The notes under the pieces were generated by a model. That model worked only from the letters and a program-made list of their open reading frames with translations. It was not told the DNA's origin and did no database searches. A DNA stretch of 64,000 nucleotides, taken from positions 115,119 to 179,118 of the forward strand of contig JAHLKC010000082.1 in assembly GCA_025449115.1 (NCBI GenBank), in the 5' to 3' direction. This stretch comes from Chytridium lagenaria. Its lineage: Eukaryota; Chytridiomycota; Chytridiomycetes; Chytridiales; Chytridiaceae. Position numbers and translations under genes: made by a program. Below are positions 22,901 to 36,760 of this stretch, in pieces. Within the stretch, counting starts at the first letter, position 1, and each line of letters opens with the position of its first letter.

Positions 22901-25900
22901 CCGTCTCTCCCAAAAGCTATATTACGATCGCATGCTCTTTTTGAATACCCGCCAACCCGACACATCCTCTTACCACCCGCGCAAGCTCATGTTCATGTAT
23001 CGTCCACTTATCCATAGTGGTCCTATGGAGGTCAGGAAAAACACGTCAAAACTGCCCTGGAAAAGTTTTGGGGCTAGCATCGTGTTTGCAATTCCTGCTC
23101 TTACAATCTTACATTGCTATTGGGACAGGCTTTGGTATTTTCGTGAACGTTAGGATGAGCATTCCTGAGCAGTACTGGCTACTTGCTATGATGACTTTTG
23201 CTTACTTTTTTAATCAGAGATCTCTTACGTGGGCTTTGCTATATTCGCTTCTCGCGACTGGAGTTTTTAATCCTGTTCTCTCCTATTCTGGAAACGTACT
23301 ATTATTCTTATTCCAATTTCCATCTATGGCAAGTAAAAAATTCCTTTTCATTTCCGCATACGGTGTTAACATACTGCTTCAGGGAAATATCATGCTCCGT
23401 CAGTTTGTGGGTATCTGTCTCTGTATCTGGATTATCGCATTCATATTCGCCATCATTATCTCCCTGTGTACAACTATCTACGCTGGCCTTATTTTCATGT
23501 ACTATCTATTGTCTACCCAGTAAGTCGTCAGCTTATGGGAAAAAAAAGATGCTTATAAAGCGATTAGATCTACTTTCTGGGCTCGGTATTATGGCAACAA
23601 TATATAGCGAGGACATGCCAATTGCATCGGGACGCCGTATTGCTTGGATATCAGTGCCTCTTGTCATTCTGTATTGGGGTTTAGCGTACATCGGCAATTC
23701 CAAGGATTACCAGGTTAGTGTCAACCGACATTAAGCCTTTGTTTATCCTCAACGTCTTATCATTCTTCTCATTCCCTTTATAAACGTTTATAATTTTTTC
23801 ATCCCCATCTTAGATGATGATCCATTCGGCATTTTGGGGGTCCTCTCCATTATGTGTATGTTCGTATTTCAAAGTATCTTCGTCGTCTGAGTGGATGGCT
23901 TTCGGAAGTCCTTCAAACGGACGACAAAGCCGTTTCCAAATGGTAAGTACAGGCCATCTCATTTGTCTCTTTCTATAATAATTGACGACACAAAGTATGC
24001 GACCAAATACGGTCATTTGAATCCCGCCGGTCAAGTCAACAAAAAGGAAAGCTACCTTACCGAAGTTGCGCGTCGCCAGCTTGAAAAGAAGTTTTGGCCT
24101 TGTCGCACCCATCGTTTTCGCAGTGTGTGGGTGCCGGAAAGACGAGTACGTAATGAAGCTTCGAATTCGTTTGCGATGACCAATTCCTTTTGCAATGGCA
24201 TTCGCGTCATTTAGACTATGATTTACCTGTTCATACGGTTTGGAATGGAATTTAAACGTCAAGTTGGCATTGCAAGAGATGGAGAAATTGAACAGGTTTT
24301 TTATTACTTCCTTTCCTTTGTCTTTTTATTTCTTTCAGTTCGTGTCATAGGTTAGGGAAACTTATGTTTGTTTCAGGCGAGTAAATTCACAGACCACGTA
24401 TGTTTGGAATATGTGCAAGTGGGAAATGGGCTACGGTTTATTGTTCTTTATACCTCCTCCTTATGGATCGATGGATTGTTCTCCTCTCAGGCAGTGATAT
24501 TCTTGGGCTCGTAACAATTCAGGTCTTTATTGTTCTCCTACGTCTACATATTCTCCATTTCTCAGTCTCTTCTATTGCTAAAGTTTTGGGTATTTGCTTT
24601 AGAACCCTCAATACGTATTGGCCAAGGATGCGCCATGCTCTTTTTTTCTAGTATCCACCATCCCCGTAGAGCTTCGTCCCGTCGCATCTGGTCAGTTCTC
24701 TCGAAAAAAGATCTCCGAAACAATTCGTTCTCCAATTCTACTACCCTTGCCCAGCGTTTGAAAGAACGAAGCGCACGTAGGCGGCGCATTTACTATGAAT
24801 ATCTCCTCATTCTCGGTTCGGTATGTTCCATTCTGTTCTGCCTCGTCGCCCTGTACGTCTGGAACATGTCAACAGGATGACCTCTGTTTCGTTTTCTGCG
24901 CGCTCTCTTTCGGGTACTTTGCATTGATCTGGATGACCTACACGAAGTCTTTCTGTCCCTCTAACTCGAAACGCGTCGTCGTGGCGTTGTTAAGTGGTTC
25001 GATTGTTGGACTGTGTATCGGTGTTCCGCTCCACTACGTGGTCCCCAGTATTACCCTGAACAAGTTTCTTTAGTTGTTTCGCAATGGATAGCCGCAATTC
25101 TCGTGTGTCGGCGTTTTGGATGGACGTAAAACATAGTGCGCATTGGGAATCGTCGGGAAGAGATTTCAAAGTCGATTGATGACAGGAATGCATCGATTAG
25201 TCTGGAGCACACTGCCTGACTGAACGGGAGTAAAGGATTTTACGGAAATGCGTTTGGAGGACGGGGAATAAGATTGCAGCCGCATGGCCTTTAGGGCATG
25301 CGGTTTCCGATTACTGAAGGAGTGGAGGAAGCGGAAAATTCGGAACATATTGTAAGGGCATTGGACATGCGATTAGGTACATATTAGAAAATTGGGGGGA
25401 TGTGGGGAAGTTCAAGTTAATTTAGTGGACAAAGTGTGCTTGCTTCTGTACATCAACGGAGCTTGTTTGGGATTTCTTGGAAGAAGGAGGAACGTGCAAG
25501 GGATGGACTCTACTTTTATTGTGTACTGGGTGTACCGTCCGATGGTCGATTGACGTCGGCACAAGCTGGAATCTATTGCTCAACACTCTGATACAGTAAA
25601 GAGTATTTGTGAGGTTTTGCTTCACGAGGCGATCGAAACATTGGAGGGATTGGGCATGACGATGCAGTTGCATCAGAACTGCTGTAAGCAGGTTCAAGAC
25701 TAGTATAGAGAGTGACGAAATGGCGCTCCAGCACGTGTTTGAGAGAGATGGAATGTTGGGCTGCTAGACTCAGGCTCCTTCAGTTACGGACTAGAGAGTA
25801 CGTGGTGAAGGGACTTTGTTTTTCTGCTGATATGGACGTGATGTGGCCTAAACTTAGTCGAAAGTTGAGGACGTACTTTATTTCACGAGTAAAGGGTATG

Positions 25901-28900
25901 TGTTGCATACTTCTACCTACTACTCTTACTGGTCATTACCATAACCATTTTTAATAGGCAAAGAACTTGAAATGGGTGCATCTGAACGTCAAGAACTTTC
26001 AACCTTCTTCTCCGCGGACCTCCCCCACCTTAGGACCATATCCTCCCACCTCGTTCTTCTTGCCCTCAGTATTGGCAAACTTTCTCAACGCCGCCTCTCC
26101 GCCAACCCCTCCCAAGGTGTCCAGTTTAACTTTCAAACCCCTGAGCCTGATGACGATGACGAAGCTGACACCATAGGCAACTCCTCCGCTCTTCAACACG
26201 CCTTAAATCGATTTGGCGAGCTCTTTTTAGGGCTGTTGATGGGTGACAGTCAGTTACCGCGGAACCTTGCGTCAAGCACGAGGAGCTATAATGTTGCGTG
26301 GAGATGGGCGGTTGTAAGGATGTTTTTGTTTGCTGCGAGCGGTTTTAGGAAAGTGGTGTGGAGGGCTACGCAGAGGCTTCTTTGTAAGTCAAAAATATTT
26401 TCCGTTCAAATACTAATATGAAACTACAGGGGAAGGCAACGAGACCCTTTCAGCCCTCCGTCGTACCGCTAACCGCCAAACTAAACGTGTCATTACCAAA
26501 GACTACATCCAGGTACATCTTCCTTCTCGTGATCTATCCATCCTAACAGCTTCAATTAGATTCATTCCCCCTTACGTCCCGAAACTGCTTTCCTATATTC
26601 TCAAGACCCTCAAAAGCTCGTATACAATCATTATAAGGGTATCCTCCCCAAACAACCGCTTTCTAGAAAACAAATGATTGCGATCACGGAATATGATATT
26701 GATTACACTCTGAAACGGAAGGAGGTTTGGAAAAACTTGGAAGTTAGGGAGAAAATTGTGTTCACATATGCGCCGGTTACGAAAAAATTAAGGGAGGTGC
26801 CGTTAAAGAAGGATATTTATGATAAGAATGGAACTCATCATAGTACTTGTGAGTAATATATGCAGGTTTTCTTTATGCATTTTAGCCTTCTGCTTTCTTC
26901 CTTGTCGTTTTTACAATTGATAGACACCAATTTACTAATAAGCTCTATCTTTGGCCTACGTTTTTATATTTTCGCGTTCCAGATTATTACGCTAAAGGCG
27001 ACGGCCGCGTCACCCATGCCCACTTCAACCGTGACGGTCTCCTCTTTAATGCCAGTTACATCTACTGGTCCCCTGAATCATTCGAAATTCTGGAGGTAAA
27101 CAAAATCTTCTCATCCCCGCCACTCTAACACTTATTAAGATCCACTATCTCGTTCCCCAACTTTCCCTTATCGTCAAACTTCATTTTTACACCATAACGC
27201 ATGACAAGATTCCCACCTCAACCCTCCAACGTATTGTCTGTGAGAAACTTCGACCAACCGATCCCGTCCACCATCCACGCCATCACACTGCAATCGCCCA
27301 TCTTGAAATGCCGGAACTAACCGCCAGACCGACTGATGCTTGGTGGACGACCACAACCTTTAAGCTCGACGCCTTGGCACGTCGTGTTCCCACCACACTA
27401 TTACAGTCGAAGACAGAAACCGTTGCGATGGTGACCCCAAGACTTTTGGTGGAGATGGAACGGATGGGGTTGTTGGGGTATCCCGATGAAGAAATGTTGC
27501 ATTTTCACGTGGAAAATCCGTTCTTTTTCCATCGACGGGGGGAGAGGAAATGGTGGGGCGACAGGATGTGAATGAGGTTTTGGAGAAACGGTTGAGACTG
27601 GGAACGGCAAAAGCAAGGACGGCTTGTGGAAAAAGTGGTTGGGAAGTTCGGAGGTACATGGGGTTTGGGTGAGGATGATTGATGAGGTTTTGCTAAGGGA
27701 AGAGCCGTTATTAAAACGATACTGGTAAGATTATCTGAAGCGTTAATGGGTAGTGTTTGACTTTTAATTTAGGTCGCTCCGTGATAAAGGTGATCATAAA
27801 TCTGCACGCCGCTATCTCCTCACCAATGAACCGTCTATCCACGCTATTCTTCATATTGACCAAGACGTTTCCAGTCGTTGTCATTTGGCGATACGGTTTC
27901 AGGACCTTTATATGATGGGGAACGGGGGTGATGCGAGACGGATCATGCCTGTGATGGCGGCGCCTATCAGTCTTGACACAAGGCGAAGCAACACGGAGTT
28001 GTGGAGGGAGAGAGAATTTGTGAGGGTTCTTGAGTTGGCGACTGGGACTTGGCCGAGTAGTAGCGGGGGAGTTAGTAATTGCATTAGGGACGTGGTGGAT
28101 GGTTTGGAGAGTGTGAGGTGGACGGTGAGTAATTCATCCTAAAAACAACTTTATCGTTTGACATAAATTCGAGGATGCTTACCATGTAATTGTAGGTTCT
28201 TGCAGAGAATGCTCATGACCTGGAGTTGATTTTATCCCAGTTCCAGATTGAACGCAACGTGGAGAGTCTTCTTATGTTACCTCTTTGGGGTTTCGATGGA
28301 TTGGAACCAATGCATGATTTTAACGGTATGTTTCCATCTTTCCGCTCACTCCACTTTCTCAATTTCGTTTTACGATAACTTATAGCCCTCAATAGGCACC
28401 CTGCCAGATTCTACCCTCGCCCTCCGTGTGTTCTCAACAACCCCTTCCCGCATTCGCATATTCATCTCCATTCTTCACCGTCTCATCGATGCCTGCATCG
28501 CAACCCCCCACAATCTCCCTTCGCCCATCCCAATAACTATCGCTGTCCACACAAAGACCGATCTCGCAGCTGCAACGCATGCCTTTGTCGAGTATTACCG
28601 CTTCTTCAGGAAGTGCGATTACGGAGCTGTGTGGAGTCACCCGGAAGTGTGGAAATGTTGGATTGGGCGATGGACGGAGGCCATCAAGGGTGGGGAACTA
28701 GAGTGGCCTACTGTGGATGATATGAGGGAAGCTATGGAGTAAGTTGTTTATTCAGGCTGTTTGTGTTTGTTTTGTTTATCTTTTTCTTTTTTAAATAGTA
28801 ATTATTACTTTAGTTATTTTAAGAGAACGTTGTTTTGCCTTACGGTCGCTTTTCCCGATCCCATGCCGGACGTTATTCAGAGCTCACACCACGCTATTGG

Positions 28901-30803
28901 AAGTATATATGGTGTTGTCGGGAAAATGATAACAGGGAAGCCCTTCTTGTTTGGGATCACGGTATTCTCTGGAGAGAGTGTAAGCTATCCACCCATCTCT
29001 CATCTCTCTCCACTTTAAACTCTCTTGTTGTACACCTTTTAATGTATGCTTAGATCTTGGCCACTGGAGCTCAAGTGAATCCACCTCTCCACCAGCACAT
29101 CATACTCTCCTCCTTACACTCGCCCGCCTCGTCTCCACTCTAACCTTACACCACGCTGACGCTATCCTCCCCTGCACGCGCTTCTCTAATCCAATCTGGG
29201 AGACCTGGAGGATGAGTGGATGTGGACAAGTGTTTTCATCAAACGAGGTCATGAGGAAGATTGAACCTGTTGTGAATGGGATTGTAGATGTCGAGGACTT
29301 TTTCCCAGATCATACGGCGGAGAAAGCGGAAGGAAAGTTTTGGGTTGTGATGTTGAGTCATATTGTTACTGTGAGTATATGATTTAGTTAGAACTTAAGC
29401 GGAAGTGGAGGTTGATGTACGTTTAGTTCAAGGATATAAAGAACGCAATCTTAGCGGCGGATGTGATTGTAAATAAGGTATAATTTTCCTTCCGTTGACG
29501 TTTTTATTGAAATATCTTTATTAATTCTGATTCCTACATTCAAATTACAGTTTGGTATTAAGGCGTATCAATTGGATATTTATGGTGAGCATTTTTCTCC
29601 TATATGTTTAGCGGGGTTTTTTGGGAATCAATACTCACAAGTGATTCCTAAATAAAGGGTCGACGGACAAAACACCATGGTACGTTGAGGATAAGAATTC
29701 ATTGCGATATGTTCCAAGTTCTTGTTAGTTTCAGTATTTACATCGTTTGATTTCGGAAGGTATACGTACGAGTGTACAGTTTTGATCCATGTTACGGGTT
29801 TGCAGGTGAACTTCTTCATGTAGTCGATATACAACATTGACGCTTGTTCTATAGGACCATGTCAAGATTCGGGGATTTGGTGATTCGAAGTTTGTCTTAA
29901 ACTCCGCGTGGCTTGTTCTGAACTCATCTATAGCTGAAGGTATATTATTACTTTCTTGCTGCTGTCGTTTCTCTAATACTCAATGGGACGTGGTCTAAAC
30001 ATAATTAGGTTTGCCCTTGGCACTTGGCGAGGCGGGGCTTTGTGGTCAACCCATCGTTTGCACGGAAGCTGGTGGATCCCGCGAGGTGATTCAAATACGT
30101 GTCCCAAAACCTGGGTCAACAGGATCAAATGATGAGGGGAAAGAGGAGGAGATTGCCTATATTGGACGAAGCGTATCTCCATCCAATCCTTACGAGCTTG
30201 CTGTCGCGCAGTTGGCAGTTCTAGGCGTGTTTGATGATCTTGAAGATGTTGCGACTGGAAAGAGGAGGGAGGTGTTCAAGAGGGCTGCGAAAGAATTCGG
30301 AGGTGTTAGAGTGGACAGTGGAGCTGTAGTGGATGCGGATGCCATTGGGCCTGCAAACACGGAGGAGGAGTATAGTAGATGCTTGATCAGGGAGCCTGAA
30401 ATTATGCGTGAGGAGGTGGAAGAACGGGCGAACATTCGAGAATGGATTGCGGCGGGACGTTTCGAGGACATTTCGAAAAGGATCTTTGATAAAAAGAAGG
30501 AGCGACGCGAGCTGGGTCTTTGCCTAAGGCGTCATGTTCTGGACAAGTTTTCCGGGGAAAGGTAATATATTTGGACTTTTAGTTGATTTATATGCCGAAG
30601 CTCACTTTTTTGTCCACATAAACAGATATCTCCGCGAGCACGAGCAGATGCTGCACATTGGATCTTTTCAAGCGAGTGTCTCTCGTGATGACGGTGTGAG
30701 CGCGACTCCTGTGCCTTTCTCCTCTACGAATACAACCAATACTTTTGCGATGTTAAGGAACAGGAAGAATGGACTTTCTATCAATGACGGCAGTGTGTTT
30801 TGA
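19911..30803 (+). CDS. Giant multi-membrane GT4 glycosyltransferase (PelF/DUF3492-type, Gtb3-like)
   Basis: The start MPIVRKRPPIRDLRRILN is at 19911. An early exon near 20105 has a signal-anchor helix (AIIIAFFGLLSVALYVLY), then a luminal-looking N-terminal domain (FGCYFGDLTLEGITKAERR…). Between about 23050 and 25070 the exons encode many hydrophobic helices. The C-terminal third is a GT4 enzyme: GGVSNCIRDVVDGL near 28070, LVWDHGILWRE near 28945, and the donor-site end EGLPLALGEAGLCGQPIVC with EAGGSREV near 30000–30090. The last exon stops at 30803. This layout (anchor, extra N-domain, helix bundle, PelF-like GT4) is that of large fungal synthases such as Aspergillus Gtb3, needed for galactosaminogalactan. 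The product here (an extracellular polysaccharide) is inferred, as the sugar donor cannot be read from sequence. At about 10.9 kb it is the largest gene in the window; some of its roughly 25 introns were not verified, and I cannot exclude two adjacent genes. Confidence 0.78.
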
Positions 30804-31246
30804 TACCACAAAGGAGTTAGAGTTTGCATTTTCATTTATATTTTTTTCAAGCGCTGGTTTCCACGTAATAATTTGAGCTTAAAGTGTTTGTCATAAATAT
30901 TTTTAGCATTTTGCTGACTGATTAAATAAAGACATTGTTTACAATCATTTTCATGAAAATGTTAAATATATTCGGAATATTGAAATATCTGGTATTTTTT
31001 AAAGCAAGGAATGTCATTGTCAATGTCACGGTGTCACCGTAAAAAGAAAATGCTGTGATAAGTAAAAATATCCAAGGAAAATTCAAAGTAATAATACTCT
31101 ATAAAAATCCTCGATGGAAGTTCGAGGAGTCGTGCAACATTTTGACCTATCAAATATTCCTTGACTAACGTCATGAGTGACTGGATCTTCTTTTCAAACT
31201 TCTGTGTTCCAATTATTTAATCAAAGGATCAGACAACGATTGATTT
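30804..31246. other. Intergenic region upstream of the RasGEF gene
   Basis: An AT-rich 440-bp spacer between two plus-strand genes. It should contain the GT4 3' UTR (ATTAAATAAAGACATTG near 30922) and the RasGEF promoter. Nothing else is recognised. Confidence 0.45.
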
Positions 31247-34200
31247 ATGGTGCATCAATTAGTGATGGGAGGGGACAAGGTTCATGGCAACGACGGTGAC
31301 GGAGGCGGTGGTGATGGTCATGACGGCGATGACGGCCGCGATGCTGCTGCTGCTGCTACTGTTACTTTGGATAATGTTGTTGACGACGGGCAATTCAAGG
31401 ATAAAAATGGCAACCATGACTCTCTGCAACCATCAGCATTGGATACTGTTACCACCACTACTGCTTACTTCTCATCTTCATCGATAACACCTGCTGGAAA
31501 GGTGTCGCTGGGGGGATCATACCATAGCCAGCAGGAAGGAGTACATTCGTGGTCTTTTATGCTCGACTCGATTCTGCTAAGAAAAATATTCGAGTCTTGG
31601 GATGACCTCAATGTCGGGGCTGCTGAATCCCTCTCGGCTCTTCGGGAGTCGTGCTTTCCACGTCCAGCAACAGCCTCACCGCACGATCAACACCAGAACT
31701 ACTCAAATTCTTCCACATCCATTACCGCCAACTCTTCCTTTTCATCATTATTATCGGTCGCAGATCCTATCTCTTCATCCACGGACCCTACATCGTCATC
31801 GTCTTCTTCCTCCGATCATCACCAGGAGATTATCTCAAACCTTCGATTCTCAGCCAAATCACTTCAAGATGCCCTTCACGTCGCAGAGATTATGGGACTT
31901 CTTGCGGCCGCCGCATCATATATTCCTCCCCCGCATTCTGCTTCTGCTTCTGGGTCACATCAAACAAATTCCAACTTTCCGTCAACCTCGAAGCCGACCT
32001 CTTCTTTGTCACCCGTCACCATCTCTGCTGACATTTCCGTTGTGAGGGATCTTTTTGTCAGTATGGACTCGTTGGTTAGAGAATACGCTATGAGTGTTCT
32101 TACGCCCGCCTGTGCTTCGGATGATGCAACGAAAAGCGAAGGAAAGGAGATTACAGAAGCGGACTCAATTACAGGACCCAGCAGGCAGATTGTATCGGAG
32201 AAGATATGTGCATTGGAGGACGCCTTAAGGGATCTTGCAGATGGTTTCCTTCCTTGGGTCGATATATTGGTAAGTATACCTATTTAACCTGCCAATGATT
32301 TATTTCTTCTTCTCATACACACATTACTGATTTCTTACCAACCATTAAAGGTATCGACATCATTCAACGTGTCACCTATACTATCACCAGCAACTTCCGA
32401 AGGCGTTTCTGAACTTGGAAAGCTTATTCTTGGAAGGCTACGCGATGCCGTTTTAGCGGCCTGCCAGACGACAACTACGTCAAACATGCAGCAGCAAACC
32501 CCCATTACCCCCTCATCATCCTCATCCTCCTCCTTCGCCGGACTCAACGCTGCCACTATTTTGACTCCTGTATTCTATCCAGCTCTTCCCCACCCCTCTA
32601 TGCCAATAGGCGGCTCTACTTTATCGGCACTGATATCTATCTCTGAGCTGCTCGTTGCGTGTGATGGATTTTTCAAGGCCGTCAGCGTCATATCGAGCGG
32701 TGTGCCTGCGAGTTTGGATCCGGGGGTTCATCTTGGTGGCAAGCGAAGGGCGTCGATGGGAGCCGCCTCTGATCTCGTGCGTGTTGCCTCACAGAGTGTT
32801 GTGTCGCATTCTCTGTCACTTGCTCTCATTCTGTGGAGGGTTGAAAAGGTCATTTTTTTTCTTTCCATATCTTTTGTTGCGCGAATTGAATTCGGACTTA
32901 CTGAATATTTACAGACTCAAGCTTCTCATCCCACCGCGAAAACACCGAGCACGCCCTCTGAACTTTCCACTTTACCCACTCGCACCCCTGTAACACATAT
33001 TTCTTCTCCTCTCTCGGCCTATCCTACCAACACTCCTGCAGGACCCGCCATCATCACAGCTCGCACAAGCAGCCGCGCTATCGCTTCCCTTATCGCAGGA
33101 TCCGCAAACCTCCCCCCAGCCCTCGTCCTCGAACTCGAAGATCGTCGCACCCAACTCCGTCATGCCCTCGACATGCTCGTTATGCTAGTCGACGATACAT
33201 GCAAAGCAGCCTTTTCAAAAACTTCCCTCAACTCGATTTCCGAAGACCCGGAGACCACACGAAAATCCTTAGGAAAGTCTGCGCTTGGTCGATCAATTGA
33301 AGGTGACGATGACTTGGAGGAAGAGGATACTACGGAACCTGTTGCAGTGGTGGACGGGAGAATTGTTATAAAAAATGGTGCAGGGAACTCGGCTCCACCT
33401 CCGCCTAGGTCCACATCTCTCGTTGCCATACTCGATTCCGTAACCCCCGAAACCGCCAGATCTATCGCCGCTACGATGACATCCACTACGTCAAGCCCCA
33501 TTAGACCAAAAAAGGAACTGCCACCTGTCCCTCCAACTTCATTCCCAATTTATCAGCTTGGTGTCTCCACATCCTCATCCTCCTCATCATCACCCTCCTC
33601 GTCTGCTTCCTCGTCTACTGGAACAAATTACCGTTTCTTCAACCACAGTCGTTCACAAAGTGGAAGCGCTATTCCGAATTTCAAATCTTTTATGGCGAAA
33701 ACTTCTGCATATATTTCTGCTAATAGCATATCACCACCACCACCTCTAGCTCCTCTCCGCACGCAATCTGTTACACCCCCTACAACACCCCCAGCGTCAC
33801 CCTCTGCTTCACCCTCATCTCCCAGAAGTTTTTTTGGAGACCCTGTCCACATTTCAGCAGTCATCCCACCACCTCCTTTGCAACGTCGACGATCACGGTC
33901 ACTGGATTCACTAACCGGAGAAATCACATACACGGCACCTCCACCTATGCCTACTATTAAAAACCTTCCCCCATTTCCTGCCGCCGATGGGCACCGGAAA
34001 CGGCGGAACTCTACCGACAGCGTACTGAGTATTGCTGCGGGACTGCTTCATCGACATCATGATCCTATGCCTTCCGTGTTACTTACACCAGATGTCGCAG
34101 ATTTGGGATTCGTATTACCTCTAGGAGGGGACGATGCGATTAAAACAAAGTGGCGGAATGAAGTGTTGGTGATGTTATTACCTTCGAATGAAACGTCAAA

Positions 34201-36760
34201 AGGAAACGTCATGTTACCCGCTATACCACGTCTTTCACTTTCCCGTGCTACAGTTGACGCTGTTTTGGCGCATCATGCACATGTGAGGCTTTACGCGAGA
34301 GGCGTTGTGAGAGCGCTTACGTCTTTTTTTAACAACGTTGTAAGCGGAGTGGATGCGTATTGGGAGGGTGAGGACATGTGCGAACGTCTCCGAGCGGGAT
34401 GTCTGGGGGTGCTTGAATGTTGGACCCGCGATGAAGCTGGAGTTGTTGTAGAGGTTTGGAGACATGCGGTTTGAAGGGAGTTTAGGATCGATGATGATGG
34501 GCTTTCAAAGCTGAATGGAGGTGGAGTTGAAGGGTGTTTTTAGAGCTTTGGGGGGGATAAAGGTTGTGTTGGGTATTGTTGGAGAGGTTGTTGGGAGTAT
34601 TGGGGGTAGGGGAAGGAGTAGGGCGGAGAGTCATGGGAGTCTTGAGAGTCAGAGTAGTCTGGGGAGTGTGGGGGTTATGGGCGGAAGTACGGCGAGTTTG
34701 GGGAATGGGGAGAAAGGGAGGAAGAGTTTTGCTAGTGAAGCTTCGGGGACAGGGACCGCTTCCTCGGTGGTAAGAATAGCTTACCCCATTTGTTATTTCT
34801 CCGGTCCTTTTTTTTTTTTTTTTGGCAACTAAAACAGTGTTTGTCTTTTTTCACGCCATTCAGAACATCAAAAACGACCCTACCATCATCCGAATCCCGG
34901 AAGACCTCGCACATCACATGATTGAACTCGACGATGCCGAGGACTACGATATTGTTTACGAGTCCCCGCTTTCGATGATTGCGGTACCATCTTTGTCAAG
35001 CAGTGCGAGTCTCGGATCGACTCCTATGACGTCATATATGTCAACGTCAACGGGTGGGGATTCGTTTGCTACGAGTGGGGTAGGGACATGGGCCGGCGGG
35101 ACGATTGGCATGCCGATCTCGGATGGGAGGTTTGTAAAGTATGCGACGTTCAGAAAGTTGGTGGAGCGGGTGACTCACTGGAGGATTAGAGGTTAGTTTT
35201 TCCTTCCTCTTTTCTTAATTTATGTCTATTAGCATTATTTTATTAACGTGTATTGACATGAAACTATTTTAGACCCGGTCTTCCGTCTCGTCTTTTTGCG
35301 GACCATGTCAACGTTCACGAACGCCAGTGATCTCCTGACGATCATTCTGGAACGTCTTTACGCGCCTATTCCCACCACCATTCCCGCGCACCTGCACTCC
35401 TCGTATGACCTGTATGTAGCGTCGTCGGTGCGGGGACTCGCTTTGAAGTTTTTAGTGGAATGGAGAGAAGTGAGAAAGGATGAGGTGGAGGGAGAGAGGA
35501 AGCGAATTGGAGAGGTTATAGAGTGGTGTAAAAGGAAGGTGAATGAGGGGTGGACGAGTGAAGGGGAGGCGGAAGCTGGGAAGGAGTTTTTGGTTGCGTT
35601 CGAGAATGTCACCGTAAGTTCCTCTGTCATTTTTATTTTTAAAAAAAGCTTCGGTTATTCTTATTGTTATGTTTTAGAAGGAAATCCCACTTCAAAAGAA
35701 AACCCCATCCGAAATCGCGCCGTGGGAAAATCCTAACAGCATCTCCCTCCCCCTCGTCTTCGTATCCCCACTCCAACCCCACAAACTCCAAGCCCCGACA
35801 TCCACTCCCTCATCAATGTTGATGCCCTCACGCTTGCTCGGCAAATGACTTTAATTGATGTATCTATCTACCGCGCTATTCGTCCACATGAGTGTTTGAA
35901 TCAGGCATATTCGAGACCCGGAACGAGAATAGTTGTTGCACCAGAAGTTGTGAAGATGATTGAACGGTTTAATTTCGTGGCGAGAATGGTCACGACTGTT
36001 GTTATGGGGTGTGGAACGCCGAGGGGAAGGGCAGAGGTTTTGGCACATTTTATTGCAGTCGCAAAGGTGAGACTTTACATTTTTCTCTTCTGGCGACGCT
36101 TCATCACGTTTTCATTTCATTTTTTTGAGTCCGTATTCTCACCGCTCTTCGGTGCCTCTTTTCCATTTCATCGTCTTCAATTAAACTGTTTTTTAGCGAT
36201 GTCTTGAAATGCGAAACTTCAACTCTGCACATGCCGTCACTTCTGCTCTTACCTCTGCGTCCCTCCACCGGCTTCGTCGCACCTGGGAAAAGGTTCCGAA
36301 ACGCGCCCTCTCCGCCCTCAAAGAACTTCGCGCGTCTTTCTCAGCCTCTTCAAACTGGTCCGCCCTCCGCTCTCTCATCTCCGCTTCCCGTACTCTCCCC
36401 ACAGTCCCCTGGTTAGGTCTTCACCTCCGCGACCTGGTCCTCATTGAAGAAACGCAGAGCCCTCACCTTGACACGATCCATGGATCCGATACGGCGCCGT
36501 TGGTGAATTTTGTGAGAGCTAGGAATCTTTGTAGGGTCATTGAAGAGACCTTGAGGTATCAGAAAGTTGATGGGTATAACTTTAGGGTTGAGGAAGGGGT
36601 GCGGAGGGCACTGGAAGATGAGGAGGGTTTGCTGAGGTCACCAACTAGACAATTTGAGGTATCGTTGAAGGTGGAGCCGAGGGAAGTTGGGAGTGTGGGG
36701 ATGAGTGATTGGGTTGTGGCGTTGGATTTGGGACAATGGTTGTGGAGTAAGGAGTCGTGA
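31247..36760 (+). CDS. Ras guanine-nucleotide exchange factor (RasGEF_N plus CDC25 domain)
   Basis: The first exon (31247–32269) starts MVHQLVMGGDKVHG and is rich in Gly/Asp, Ala and Ser. A long, mostly disordered middle follows (32351–32848, 32915 onward) with proline-serine tracts and probable phosphosites. RasGEF_N lies around 35280–35610 (FTNASDLLTIILERLYAP…). The catalytic CDC25 domain starts near 35820: DALTLARQMTLIDVSIYRAI, RPHECLNQAY, VVKMIERFNFVARMV, then after an intron MRNFNSAHAVTSALTSASLH, VPWLGLHLRDLVLIEE and a C-terminal region ending at 36760. These blocks match Cdc25/Sos-type exchange factors, which load Ras with GTP at the plasma membrane. An in-frame TGA at 34472 and a frame change before about 34515 break the middle region and cannot be explained by an obvious intron. 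No SH3 domain was seen. Confidence 0.85.

Noticed and set aside
31284..32045. Additional plus-strand open frames overlapping the first RasGEF exon
   Set aside because: They are shifted readings of low-complexity Asp/Gly/Ala/Ser sequence of the real exon and contain only Leu/Met or His/Pro-rich nonsense.
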